A stretch of DNA of 64,000 nucleotides from NCBI RefSeq assembly GCF_051014445.1, contig NW_027488366.1:29406001-29470000 (forward strand), in the 5' to 3' direction. The notes beneath the pieces were generated by a model. The model did no database searches. It was not told where the DNA came from and was given only the letters and a program-made list of their open reading frames with translations. Position numbers and translations under genes: made by a program. The DNA comes from Colletes latitarsis. Its lineage: Eukaryota > Arthropoda > Insecta > Hymenoptera > Colletidae. Below are positions 50,934 through 63,769 of the stretch, in pieces (position 1 is the stretch's first letter; the number at the start of each line of letters is the position of its first letter).

Positions 50934-51912
50934 TGAGGGCTAGATCCTGGGTTTTTTCTGCTTTGGATCACGTAGTAAAGTGGTACCACACTGAAACAGT
51001 CCATTAAACCTGGTTTGGATCAATATTTTTGAGGATAACGCATGTAAGGTCTAGGTTAGGTCTGGGATTTTCGCTCATGAGACTCATACTTTCGCATTCT
51101 TCACATACTTGTTGAACGGATCCTGGGTTTTTTCTGGTTTGGTTCATGTAGTAATGTGGTACCACACTGAAACAATCAATTAAACCTGGTCTTGATAAAT
51201 ATTTTAGAGGATAACGCATGTTAGGTTTGGCTTAGGTCTAGGATTTGCCCCCAGCAGGCTCATACTTTCGCATATTTCTCATACCTCATGGCTAGATCTT
51301 GGGCTGTTTCTGGTTTGTATCACGTAGTAATGTGGTACCACGCTGAAAGAGTCAATTAAACCTGGTTTCGATCAATATTTTAGAGGATAACGCAAGTTAG
51401 GTCTGGCATAGGTCTGGGATTCGCCCTCATCAGGCTCATACTTTCGCGTTTTTCACATACTTGTTGAACAGATCCTGGGTTTTTTCTGGTTTGTATCACG
51501 TAGTAGTGTGGTACCACACTGAAACAGTCCATTAAAGCTGGTTTGGATCAATTGCTTAGAGGATAACGCATGTTAGGTCTAGGTTAGCCCTGGGATTTTC
51601 ACTCATCAGACTCATACTTTCGCACACTTCACATACCCGTTGAACAGGTCCTGGGTTATTTTCTGGTTTGGATCACATAGTAATGTGGTACCACACTGAA
51701 ACAGTCGATTAAACCAGGTTTCGATCTATATTTTTGAGGATAACGCATGTTAGGTCTGGGATAGGTCTGGGATTTGCCCTCATCAGGCTCATACTTTCGC
51801 GTTTTTCACATACTTGTAGAACAGATCCTGGGTTTTTTCTGGTTTGGATCCCGTAGTAGTGTGGTACCACAATAAAACAGTCAATTAAACATGGTTTCGA
51901 TCAATATTTTAG

Positions 51913-52269
51913 AGGATATCGCAAGTTAGGTCTGGGATAGGTCAGGGATTAGCCCTCATCAGACTCATACTTTCGCATATTTCTCATACTCGTTGAACAG
52001 ATCCTGGGTTTTTTCTGGTTTGGATCCCGTAGTAGTGTGGTACCACAATAAAACAGTCAATTAAACCTGGTTTCGATCAATATTTTAGAGGATATCGCAA
52101 GTTAGGTCTGGGATAGGTCTGGGATTAGCCCTCATCAGACTCATACTTTCGCTTTCTTCACATACTCGTTGAACAGATCCTGTGTTATTTTCTGGTTTGG
52201 ATCACATAGTAATGTGGTACCACACTGAAACAGTCGATTAAACCAGGTTTCGAACAATATTTTTGAGGA
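51913..52269 (+). repeat. Monomers marked by GAGGATATCGC and CCACAATAAAACAG
   Basis: Two adjacent monomers carry an EcoRV site (GATATC) in the start box and a changed right side of the dyad. The same subtype occurs near 58,254, 60,012 and 62,822. It is restricted to the third family. Confidence 0.82.
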
Positions 52270-52613
52270 TAACGCATGTTAGGTCTGGGATAGGTCTGGG
52301 ATTTGCTCTCATCAGGCTCATTCTTTCGCATATTTCTCATACTTGATGGCTAGATCCTGAGCTTTTTCTGGATTGCATCACGTAGTAATGAAGTACAACA
52401 CTGAAACAGTCAATTAAACCTGGTTTCCATCAATATTTTAGAGGACAACGCAAGTTAGGTCTGGGATAGGTCTGGGATTTGCCCTCATCAGGCCCATACT
52501 GTCGCGTTTTTCACATACTTGTTGAACAGACCCCGGGTTTTTTCTGGTTTGGATCCCGTAGTAGTGTGGTACCACACTGAAACAGTCCATTAAACCTGGT
52601 TTCGCTCAATATT

Positions 52614-53310
52614 TTAGAGGATAACGCATGTTAGGTCTAGGTCAGGCCTGGTTTTTTCATTCATCAGACTCATACTTTCGCATTCTTCACATACTTGTTG
52701 AACGGATCCTGGATTTTTTCTGGTTTGGATCACGTAGTTATGTGGGTCCACACTGAAACAATCAATTAAACCTGGTCTTGATAAATGTTTTAGAGGATAA
52801 CGCATGTTAGGTCTGGGATAGGTCTGGGATTTGCGCTCATCAGACTCATACTTTCGCACACTTCACATACTCGTTGAACAGATCCTGGGTTATCTTCTGG
52901 TTTGGATCACATAGTAATGTGGTACCGCACTGAAACAGTCGATTAAACCAGGTTTCGATCAATATTTTTTAGGATAACGCATGTTAGGTCTAGGTTAGGC
53001 CTGGGATTTTCACTCATCAGACTCATACTTTCGCATTCTTCACATACCTGTTGAACGGATCCTGGGTTTTTTCTGGTTTGGATCACGTAGTAATGTGGGT
53101 CCACACTGAAACAATCAATTAAACCTGGTCTTGATAAATATTTTAGAGGATAACGCATGTTAGGTCTGGGATAGGTCTGGGATTTGCCCTCATCAGACTC
53201 ATACTTTCGCACACTTCACATACTCGTTGAACAGATCCTGGGTTTTTACTGGTTTGGATCACATAGTAATGTGGTACCACACTGAAACAGTCGATTAAAC
53301 CAGGTTTCGA
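52614..53310 (+). repeat. Block repeated 8,098 bp downstream, copy 1
   Basis: Matches 60,712-61,408. Shared private forms include GTTTTTTCATTCATCAG, GTAGTTATGTGGG, TTGCGCTCATC and AATATTTTTTAGG. Confidence 0.85.
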
Positions 53311-53385
53311 TCAATATTCTTGAGGATAACGCATGTTAGGTCTAGGTTAGGCCTGGGATTTTCACTCATCAGACTCATACTTTCG

Positions 53386-54104
53386 CATTCCTCACATACT
53401 TGTTGAACGGATCCTGGGTTTTTTCTGGTTTATATCACGTAGTAATGTGGTACCACACTGAAACAGTCCATTAAACCTGGTTTGGATCAATATTTTAGAG
53501 GATAACGCATGTTAGGTCTAGGTTAGCCCTGGGATTTTCACCCATCAGACTCATACTTTCGCATTCTTCTTATACTTGTTGAACTGATCCTGGGTTTTTT
53601 CTGGTTTGGATCACGTAGTAATGTGGTACCACACTGAAGCAGTCGATTAAACCTGGTTTCGATCAATATTTTAGAGGATAACGCAAGTTAAGTCTGGGAT
53701 TGGTCTGGGATTTGACCTCATCAGCCTCATACTTTCGCACACTTCACATTCTCGTTGAACAGATCCTGGGTTTTTTTCTGGTTTGGATCACATAGTAATG
53801 TGGCACCACACTGAAACAGTCGATTAAACCACGTTTCGATCAATATTTTTGAGGATAACGCATGTTAGGTCTAGGTTAGGCCCGGGATTTTCACTCATCA
53901 GACACATATTTCACATTCTTCACATACTTGTTGAACGGATCCTGGGTTTTTTCTGGTTTGGATCACGTAGTAATGTGGGACCACACTGAATCAGTCAATT
54001 AAACCTGGTTTCGACCAATATTTTAGAGAATAATTCATGTTAGGTCTAGGTTAGGTCTGGGATTTTCTCTCATCAGGCTCATTCTTTCGCATATTTCTCA
54101 TACT
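53386..54104 (+). repeat. Recurrent 720-bp block, copy 2 of 3
   Basis: Matches 50,215-50,933. It ends where CATACTTCATGG replaces CATACTTGAGGG. Confidence 0.85.
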
Positions 54105-54889
54105 TCATGGCTAGATCCTGGGCTGTTTCTGGTTTGTATCACGTAGTAATGTGGTACCACGCTGAAACAGTCAATTAAACCTGGTTTCGATCAATATTTT
54201 AGAGGATAACGCAAGTTAGGTCTGGCATAGGTCTGGGATTCGCCCTCATCAGGCTCATACTTTCGCGTTTTTCACATACTTGTTGAACAGATCCTGGGTT
54301 TTTTCTGGTTTGTATCACGTAGTAGTGTGGTACCACACTGAAACAGTCCATTAAAGCTGGTTTGGATCAATTGCTTAGAAGATAACGCATGTTAGGTCTA
54401 GGTTAGCCCTGGGATTTTCACTCATCAGACTCATACTTTCGCATTCTTCTCATACTTGTTGAACTGATCCTGGGTTTTTTCTGGTTTGGATCACGTAGTA
54501 ATTTGGTACCACACTGAAGCAGTCGATTAAACCTGGTTTCGATCAATATCTTAGAGGATAACGCAAGTTAAGTCTGGGAAAGGTCTGGGATTTGACCTCA
54601 TCAGACACATACTTTCGCACACTTCACATACTCGTTGAACAGATCCTGGGTTATTTTCTGGTTTGGATCACATAGTAATGTGGTACCACACTGAAACAGT
54701 CGATTAAACCTGGTTTCACTCAATATTTTAGAGGATAACGCATGTTAGGTCTAGGTCAGGCCTGGGATTTTCACTCATCAGACTCATACTTTCGCATTCT
54801 TCACATACGTGTTGAACGGATGCTGGGTTTTTTCTGGTTTGGATCACGTAGTAATGTGGTACCACGCTGAAACAGTCAATTAAACCTGG

Positions 54890-55690
54890 TTTCGATCAAT
54901 ATTTTAGAGGATAACGCAAGTTAGGTCTGGGATAGGTCTAGGATTTGCCCTCATCAGGCTCTTACTATCGCATATTTCTCATACTTCATGGCTAGATCCT
55001 GGGCTATTTCTGGATTGGATCACGTAGTAAAGTGGTACCACACTGAAACATTCAATGAAACCTGTTCTGGATAAATATTTTAGAGGATAAAGCATCTTAG
55101 GTCTGGGTTAGGCCTGGGATTTTCACTCATCAGACTCATACTTTCGCATTCTTCACATACTTGTTGAACGGATCCTGGGTTTTTTCTGGTTTGGATCACG
55201 TAGTAATGTGGGTCCACACTGAAACAATCAATTAAACCTGGTCTTGATAAATATTTTAGAGGATAACACATGTTAGGTCTGGGATAGGTCTGGGTTTGCC
55301 CTCATCAGACTCATACTTTCGCACACTTCGCATACTCGTTGAACAGATCCCGGGTTATTTTCTGGTTTGGACCACATAGTAATGTGGTACCACACAGAAA
55401 CATTCAATTAAACCTGTTCTGGATAAATATTTTAGAGGATAAAGCATCTTAGGTCTGTGTTAGGCCCGGGATTTTCACTCATCAGACTCATATTTCGCAT
55501 TCTTCACATACTTGTTGAACGGATCCTGGGTTTTTTCTGGTTTTGATCACGTAGTAATGTGGGACCACACTGAATCAATCAATTAAACCTGGTCTTGATA
55601 AATATTTTAGAGGATAACGCATGTTAGGTTTGGCTTAGGTCTAGGATTTGCCCCCAGCAGGCTCATACTTTCGCATATTTCTCATACTTG
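54890..55690 (+). repeat. Block repeated 4,225 bp downstream, copy 1
   Basis: Matches 59,115-59,915, including GATAAAGCATCTT, GATAACACATG and CCACACAGAAACATTC. A left-hand extension also matches, but at 4,049 bp, one monomer less. Confidence 0.85.
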
Positions 55691-56201
55691 ATGGCTAGAT
55701 CCTGGGCTTTTTCTGGATTGGATCACGTAGTAATGAAGTACAACACTGAAACAGTCAATTAAACCAGGTTTCCATCAATATTTTAGAGGTCAGCGCATGT
55801 TAGGTCTAGGTTAGGCCTGGGATTTGCCCTGATCAGGGTCATACTTTCGCAGTTTTAACATACATGTTGACCTGATCGAGGGTTTTTTCTGCTTTGGATC
55901 ACGTAGTAAAGTGGTACCACACTGAAACAGTCCATTAAACCTGGTTTGGATCAATATTTTAGAGGATAACGCATGTTAGGTCTAGGTTAGGTCTGGGATT
56001 TTCGATCATGAGACTCATACTTTCGCATTGTTCACATACTTGTTGAACGGATCCTGGGTTTTTTCTGGTTTGGCTCATGTAGTAATGTGGTACCACACTG
56101 AAACAGTCAATTAAACCTGGTTTCGATCAATATTTTAGAGGATAACGCAAGTTAGGTCTGGCATAGGTCTGGGATTCGCCCTCATCAGGCTCATACTTTC
56201 G

Positions 56202-56920
56202 CGTTTCTCACATACTTGTTGAACAGATCCTGGGTTTTTTCTGGTTTATATCACGTAGTAATGTGGTACCACACTGAAACAGTCCATTAAACCTGGTTTG
56301 GATCAATATTTTAGAGGATAACGCATGTTAGGTCTAGGTTAGCCCTGGGATTTTCACCCATCAGACTCATACTTTCGCATTCTTCTTATACTTGTTGAAG
56401 TGATCCTGGGTTTTTTCTGGTTTGGATCACGTAGTAATGTGGTACCACACTGAAGCAGTCGATTAAACCTGGTTTCGATCAATATTTTAGAGGATAACGC
56501 AAGTTAAGTCTGAGATTGGTCTGGGATTTGACCTCATCAGCCTCATACTTTCGCACACTTCACATTCTCGTTGAACAGATCCTGTGTTTTTTTCTGGTTT
56601 GGATCACATAGTAATGTGGCACCACACTGAAACAGTCGATTAAACCACGTTTCGATCAATATTTTTGAGGATAACGCATGTTAGGTCTAGGTTAGGCCCG
56701 GGATTTTCACTCATCAGACACATATTTCACATTCTTCACATACTTGTTGAACGGATCCTGGGTTTTTTCTGGTTTGGATCACGTAGTAATGTGGGACCAC
56801 ACTGAATCAGTCAATTAAACCTGGTTTCGACCAATATTTTAGAGAATAATTCATGTTAGGTCTAGGTTAGGTCTGGGATTTTCTCTCATCAGGCTCATTC
56901 TTTCGCATATTTCTCATACT
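56202..56920 (+). repeat. Recurrent 720-bp block, copy 3 of 3
   Basis: Matches the two earlier copies from about 56,220 onward. The first 20 bp or so belong to a GCGTTTCTCACATAC monomer instead. The right end keeps the GAGGGCTAG form of copy 1. Confidence 0.8.
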
Positions 56921-59114
56921 TGAGGGCTAGATCCTGGGCTTTTTCTGGATTGGATCACGTAGTAATGAAGTACAACACTGAAACAGTCAATTAAACCTGG
57001 TTTCCATCAATATTTTAGAGGACAGCGCATGTTAGGTCTAGGTTAGGCCTGGGACTTGCCCTGATCAGGGTCATACTTTCGCAGTTTTAACATACATGTT
57101 GACCTGATCGAGGGTTTTTTCTGCTTTGGATCACGTAGTAAAGTGGTACCACACTGAAACAGTCCATTAAACCTGGTTTGGATCAATATTTTAGAGGATA
57201 ACGCATGTTAGGTCTAGGTTAGGTCTGGGATTTTCGCTCATGAGACTCATACTTTCGCATTCTTCACATACTTGTTGAACGGATCCTGGGTTTTTTCTGG
57301 TTTGGTTCATGTAGTAATGTGGTACCACACTGAAACAATCAATTAAACCTGGTCTTGATAAATATTTTAGAGGATAACGCATGTTAGGTTTGGCTTAGGT
57401 CTAGGATTTGCCCCCAGCAGGCTCATACTTTCGCATATTTCTCATACTTCATGGCTAGATCCTGGGCTGTTTCTGGTTTGTATCACGTAGTAATGTGGTA
57501 CCACGCTGAAACAGTCAATTAAGCCTGGTTTCGATCAATATTTTAGAGGATAACGCAAGTTAAGTGTTGGATTGGTCTGGGATTTGACCTCATCAGCCTC
57601 ATACTTTCGCACACTTCACATTCTCGTTGAACAGATCCTGGGTTCTTTTCTGGTTTGGATCACATAGTAATGTGGCACCACACTGAAACAGTCGATTAAA
57701 CCACGTTTCGATCAATATTTTTGAGGATAACGCATGTTAGGTCTAGGTTAGGCCCGGGATTTTCACTCATCAGACACATATTTCACATTCTTCACATACT
57801 TGTTGAACGGATCCTGGGTTTTTTCTGGTTTGGATCACGTAGTAATGTGGGTCCACAGTGAAACAGTCAATTAAACCTGGTCTTGATAAATATTTTAGAG
57901 GATAACGCATGTTAGGTCTGGGATAGGTATGGGATTTGCCCTCATCAGACTCATACTTTCGCACACTTCACATACTCGTTGAACAGGTCCTGGGTTATTT
58001 TCTGGTTTGGATCACATAGTAATGTGGTACCACACTGAAACAGTCGATTAAACCAGGTTTCGATCTATATTTTTGAGGATAACGCATGTTAGGTCTGGGA
58101 TAGGTCTGGGATTTGCCCTCATCAGGCTCATACTTTCGCGTTTTTCACATACTTGTTGAACAGATCCTGGGTTTTTTCTGGTTTGGATCCCGTAGTAGTG
58201 TGGTACCACAATAAAACAGTCAATTAAACCTGGTTTCGATCAATATTTTAGAGGATATCGCAAGTTAGGTCTGGGATAGGTCTGGGATTAGCCCTCATCA
58301 GACTCATACTTTCGCTTTCTTCACATACTCGTTGAACAGATCCTGGGTTTCTTCTGGTTTGGATCCCGTAGTAGTGTGGTACCACAATAAAACAGTCAAT
58401 TAAACCTGGTTTCGATCATTATTTTAGAGGAAATCGCAAGTTAGGTCTGGGATAGGTCTGGGATTAGCCCTCATCAGACTCATACTTTCGCTTTCTTCAC
58501 ATACTCGTTGAACAGATCCTGGGTTTTTTCTGGTTTGGATCACGTAGTAATTTGGTACCACACTGAAGCAGTCGATTAAACCTGGTTTCGATCAATATCT
58601 TAGAGGATAACGCAAGTTAAGTCTGGGAATGGTCTGGGATTTGACCTCATCAGACACATATTTTCGCACACTTCACATACTCGTTCAACAGATCCTGGGT
58701 TATTTTCTGGTTTGGATCACATAGTAATGTGGTACCACACTGAAACAGTCGATTAAACCTGGTTTCACTCAATATTTTAGAGGATAACGCATGTTAGGTC
58801 TAGGTCAGGCCTGGGATTTTCACTCATCAGACTCATACTTTCGCATTCTTCACATACGTGTTGAACGGATGCTGGGTTTTTTCTGGTTTGGTTCATGTAG
58901 TAATGTGGTACCACACTGAAACAGTCAATTAAACCTGGTTTCGATCAATATTTTAGAGGATAACGCATGTCAGGTCTGGGTTACGTCTACGAATTGCCCT
59001 CATCAGGCTCATACTTTCGCATATTTCTCATACTTCATGGCTAGATCCTGGGCTGTTTCTGCATTGTATCACGTAGTAATGTGGTACCACGCTGAAACAG
59101 TCAATTAAACCTGG

Positions 59115-59915
59115 TTTCGATCAATATTTTAGAGGATAACGCAAGTTAGGTCTGGGATAGGTCTAGGATTTGCCCTCATCAGGCTCTTACTATCGCTTAT
59201 TTCTCATACTTCATGGCTAGATCCTGGGCTATTTCTGGATTGGATCACGTAGTAAAGTGGTACCACAATGAAACATTCAATGAAACCTGTTCTGGATAAA
59301 TATTTTAGAGGATAAAGCATCTTAGGTCTGGGTTAGGCCTGGGATTTTCACTCATCAGACTCATACTTTCGCATTCTTCACATACTTGTTGAACGGATCC
59401 TGGGTTTTTTCTGGTTTGGATCACGTAGTAATGTGGGTCCACACTGAAACAATCAATTAAACCTGGTCTTGATAAATATTTTAGAGGATAACACATGTTA
59501 GGTCTGGGATAGGTCTGGGTTTGCCCTCATCAGACTCATACTTTCGCACACTTCGCATACTCGTTGAACAGATCCCGGGTTATTTTCTGGTTTGGATCAC
59601 ATAGTAATGTGGTACCACACAGAAACATTCAATTAAACCTGTTCTGGATAAATATTTTAGAGGATAAAGCATCTTAGGTCTGGGTTAGGCCCGGGATTTT
59701 CACTCATCAGACTCATATTTCGCATTCTTCACATACTTGTTGAACGGATCCTGGGTTTTTTCTGGTTTTGATCACGTAGTAATGTGGGACCACACTGAAT
59801 CAATCAATTAAACCTGGTCTTGATAAATATTTTAGAGGATAACGCATGTTAGGTTTGGCTTAGGTCTAGGATTTGCCCCCAGCAGGCTCATACTTTCGCA
59901 TATTTCTCATACTTG
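59115..59915 (+). repeat. Block repeated from 4,225 bp upstream, copy 2
   Basis: Copy of 54,890-55,690. A third, shorter copy with an 11-bp deletion lies at about 61,770-62,270 (offset about 2,643 bp, 15 monomers). Confidence 0.85.
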
Positions 59916-60069
59916 ATGGCTAGATCCTGGGTTTTTTCTGGTTTGGTTCATGTAGTAATGTGGTACCACAATAAAACAGTCAATTAAACCTGGTTTCGAT
60001 CATTATTTTAGAGGATATCGCAAGTTAGGTCTGGGATAGGTCTGGGATTAGCCCTCATCAGACTCATAC

Positions 60070-60960
60070 TTTCGCTTTCTTCACATACTCGTTGAACAGA
60101 TCCTGTGTTATTTTCTGGTTTGGATCACATAGTAATGTGGTACCACACTGAAACAGTCGATTAAACCAGGTTTCGAACAATATTTTTGAGGATAACGCAT
60201 GTTAGGTCTGGGATAGGTCTGGGATTTGCTCTCATCAGGCTCATTCTTTCGCATATTTCTCATACTTGATGGCTAGATCCTGAGCTTTTTCTGGATTGCA
60301 TCACGTAGTAATGAAGTACAACACTGAAACAGTCAATTAAACCTGGTTTCCATCAATGTTTTAGAGGACAACGCAAGTTAGGTCTGGGATAGGTCTGGGA
60401 TTTGCTCTCATCAGGCTCATTCTTTCGCATATTTCTCATACTTGATGGCTAGATCCTGAGCTTTTCTGGATTGCATCACGTAGTAATGAAGTACAACACT
60501 GAAACAGTCAATTAAACCTGGTTTCCATCAATATTTTAGAGGACAACGCAAGTTAGGTCTGGGATAGGTCTGGGATTTGCCCTCACCAGGCCCATACTGT
60601 CGCGTTTTTCACATACTTGTTGAACAGATCCTGGGTTTTTTCTGGTTTGGATCCCGTAGTAGTGTGGTACCACACTGAAACAGTCCATTAAACCTGGTTT
60701 CGCTCAATATTTCAGAGGATAACGCATGTTAGGTCTAGGACAGGCCTGGTTTTTTCATTCATCAGACTCATACTTTCGCATTCTTCACATACTTGTTGAA
60801 CGGATCCTGGGTTTTTTCTGGTTTGGATCACGTAGTTATGTGGGTCCACACTGAAACAATCAATTAAACCTGGTCTTGATAAATATTTTAGAGGATAACG
60901 CATGTTAGGTCTGGGATAGGTCTGGGATTTGCGCTCATCAGACTCATACTTTCGCACACT
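60070..60960 (+). repeat. Block repeated 2,809 bp downstream, copy 1
   Basis: Holds two adjacent near-identical CTGAGC monomers near 60,240 and 60,415; the second lacks one T (CTGAGCTTTTCTGG). At the equivalent site near 52,310 only one such monomer is present. Confidence 0.85.
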
Positions 60961-61408
60961 TCACATACTCGTTGAACATATCCTGGGTTATCTTCTGGTT
61001 TGGATCACATAGTAATGTGGTACCGCACTGAAACAGTCGATTAAACCAGGTTTCGATCAATATTTTTTAGGATAACGCATGTTAGGTCTAGGTTAGGCCT
61101 GGGATTTTCACTCATCAGACTCATACTTTCGCATTCTTCACATACCTGTTGAACGGATCCTGGGTTTTTTCTGGTTTGGATCACGTAGTAATGTGGGTCC
61201 ACACTGAAACAATCAATTAAACCTGGTCTTGATAAATATTTTAGAGGAGAACGCATGTTAGGTCTGGGATAGGTCTGGGATTTGCCCTCATCAGACTCAT
61301 ACTTTCGCACACTTCACATACTCGTTGAACAGATCCTGGGTTTTTACTGGTTTGGATCATATAGTAATGTGGTACCACACTGAAACAATCGATTAAACCA
61401 GGTTTCGA
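60712..61408 (+). repeat. Block repeated from 8,098 bp upstream, copy 2
   Basis: Copy of 52,614-53,310. Its first part is present a third time at about 63,521 to the window end. Confidence 0.85.
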
Positions 61409-62140
61409 TCAATATTTTTGAGAACAACGCATGTTAGGTCTAGGTTAGGCCTGGGATTTTCACTCATCAGACTCATACTTTCGCATTCCTCACATACTTG
61501 TTGAACGGATCCTGGGTATTTTTGTCTGGTTTGGATCACGTAGTAATGTGGTACCACACTGAAACATTCAATTAAACCTGGTCTTGATAAATATTTTAGA
61601 GGATAACGCATGTTAGGTCTGGGTTACGTCTAGGATTTGCCCTCATCAGGCTCATACTTTCGCATATTTCTCATACTTCATGGCTAGATCCTGGGCTGTT
61701 TCTGCATTGTATCACGTAGTAATGTGGTACCACGCTGAAACAGTCAATTAAACCTGGTTTCGATCAATATTTTAGAGGATAACGCAAGTTAGGTCTGGGA
61801 TAGGTCTAGGATTTGCCCTCATCAGGCTCTTACTATCGCATATTTCTCATACTTCATGGCTAGATCCTGGGCTATTTCTGGATTGGATCACGTAGTAAAG
61901 TGGTACCACACTGAAACATTCAATGAAACCTGTTCTGGATAAATATTTTAGAGGATAAAGCATCTTAGGTCTGGGTTAGGCCTGGGATTTTCACTCATCA
62001 GACTCATACTTTCGCATTCTTCACATACTTGTTGAACGGATCCTGGGTTTTTTCTGGTTTGGATCACGTAGTAATGTGGGTCCACACTGAAACAATCAAT
62101 TAAACCTGGTCTTGATAAATATTTTAGAGGATAACACATG

Positions 62141-62151
62141 TTAGGTCTGGG
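62141..62151 (+). repeat. Monomer with a single 11-bp telomere-like unit
   Basis: TTAGGTCTGGG is followed directly by TTTGCCC. The parent monomer near 59,498 has TTAGGTCTGGG, then ATAGGTCTGGG, before TTTGCCC. Exactly one 11-bp unit is gone, as expected from slippage between tandem units. Confidence 0.88.
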
Positions 62152-62878
62152 TTTGCCCTCATCAGACTCATACTTTCGCACACTTCGCATACTCGTTGAA
62201 CAGATCCCGGGTTATTTTCTGGTTTGGATCACATAGTAATGTGGTACCACACAGAAACATTCAATTAAACCTGGTTTCGATCAATATTTTAGAGGATAAC
62301 GCAAGTTAGGTCTGGGATAGGTCCGGGATTTGCCCTCATCAGGCTCATACTTTCGCGTTTTTCACATACTCGTTGAACAGATCCTGGGTTTTTTCTGGTT
62401 TGGGTCACGTAGTATTGCGATACTACACTCAAACAGTCCACTAAACCAGGTTTCGATCAATATTTTTGAGGATAACGCATGTTAGGTCTAGGTTAGGCCT
62501 GGGATTTTCACTCATCAGACTCATACTTTCGCATTCTTCACATACTTGTTGAACTGATCCTGGGTTTTTTCTGGTTTGGATCACGTAGTAATGTGGTTCC
62601 ACACTGAAACAGTCGGTTAAACCTGGTTTCGATCAATATTTTAGAGGATAACGCAAGTTAGGTCTGGGATAGGTCTGGGATTAGCCCTCATCAGACTCAT
62701 ACTTTCGCTTTCTTCACATACTCGTTGAACAGATCCTGGGTTTTTTCTGGTTTGGATCCCGTAGTAGTGTGGTACCACAATAAAACAGTCAATTAAACCT
62801 GGTTTCGATCAATATTTTAGAGGATATCGCAAGTTAGGTCTGGGATAGGTCTGGGATTAGCCCTCATCAGACTCATAC

Positions 62879-63769
62879 TTTCGCTTTCTTCACATACTCG
62901 TTGAACAGATCCTGTGTTATTTTCTGGTTTGGATCACATAGTAATGTCGTACCACACTGAAACAGTCGATTAAACCAGGTTTCGAACAATATTTTTGAGG
63001 ATAACGCATGTTAGGTCTGGGATAGGTCTGGGATTTGCTCTCATCAGGCTCATTCTTTCGCATATTTCTCATACTTGATGGCTAGATCCTGAGCTTTTTC
63101 TGGATTGCATCACGTAGTAATGAAGTACAACACTGAAACAGTCAATTAAACCTGGTTTCCATCAATGTTTTAGAGGACAACGCAAGTTAGGTCTGGGATA
63201 GGTCTGGGATTTGCTCTCATCAGGCTCATTCTTTCGCATATTTCTCATACTTGATGGCTAGATCCTGAGCTTTTCTGGATTGCATCACGTAGTAATGAAG
63301 TACAACACTGAAACAGTCAATTAAACCTGGTTTCCATCAATATTTTAGAGGACAACGCAAGTTAGGTCTGGGATAGGTCTGGGATTTGCCCTCATCAGGC
63401 CCATACTGTCGCGTTTTTCACATACTTGTTGAACAGATCCTGGGTTTTTTCTGGTTTGGATCCCGTAGTAGTGTGGTACCACACTGAAACAGTCCATTAA
63501 ACCTGGTTTCGCTCAATATTTCAGAGGATAACGCATGTTAGGTCTAGGACAGGCCTGGTTTTTTCATTCATCAGACTCATACTGTCGCGTTTTTCACATA
63601 CTTGTTGAACGGATCCTGGGTTTTTTCTGGTTTGGATCACGTAGTTATGTGGGTCCACACTGAAACAATCAATTAAACCTGGTCTTGATAAATATTTTAG
63701 AGGATAACGCATGTTAGGTCTGGGATAGGTCTGGGATTTGCGCTCATCAGACTCATACTTTCGCACACT
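62879..63769 (+). repeat. Block repeated from 2,809 bp upstream, copy 2
   Basis: Copy of 60,070-60,960, including the monomer pair with the missing T. Near 63,581-63,600 it carries TACTGTCGCGTTTTTCAC where the first copy has TACTTTCGCATTCTTCAC. This suggests a short patch converted from a neighbouring monomer. Confidence 0.85.
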
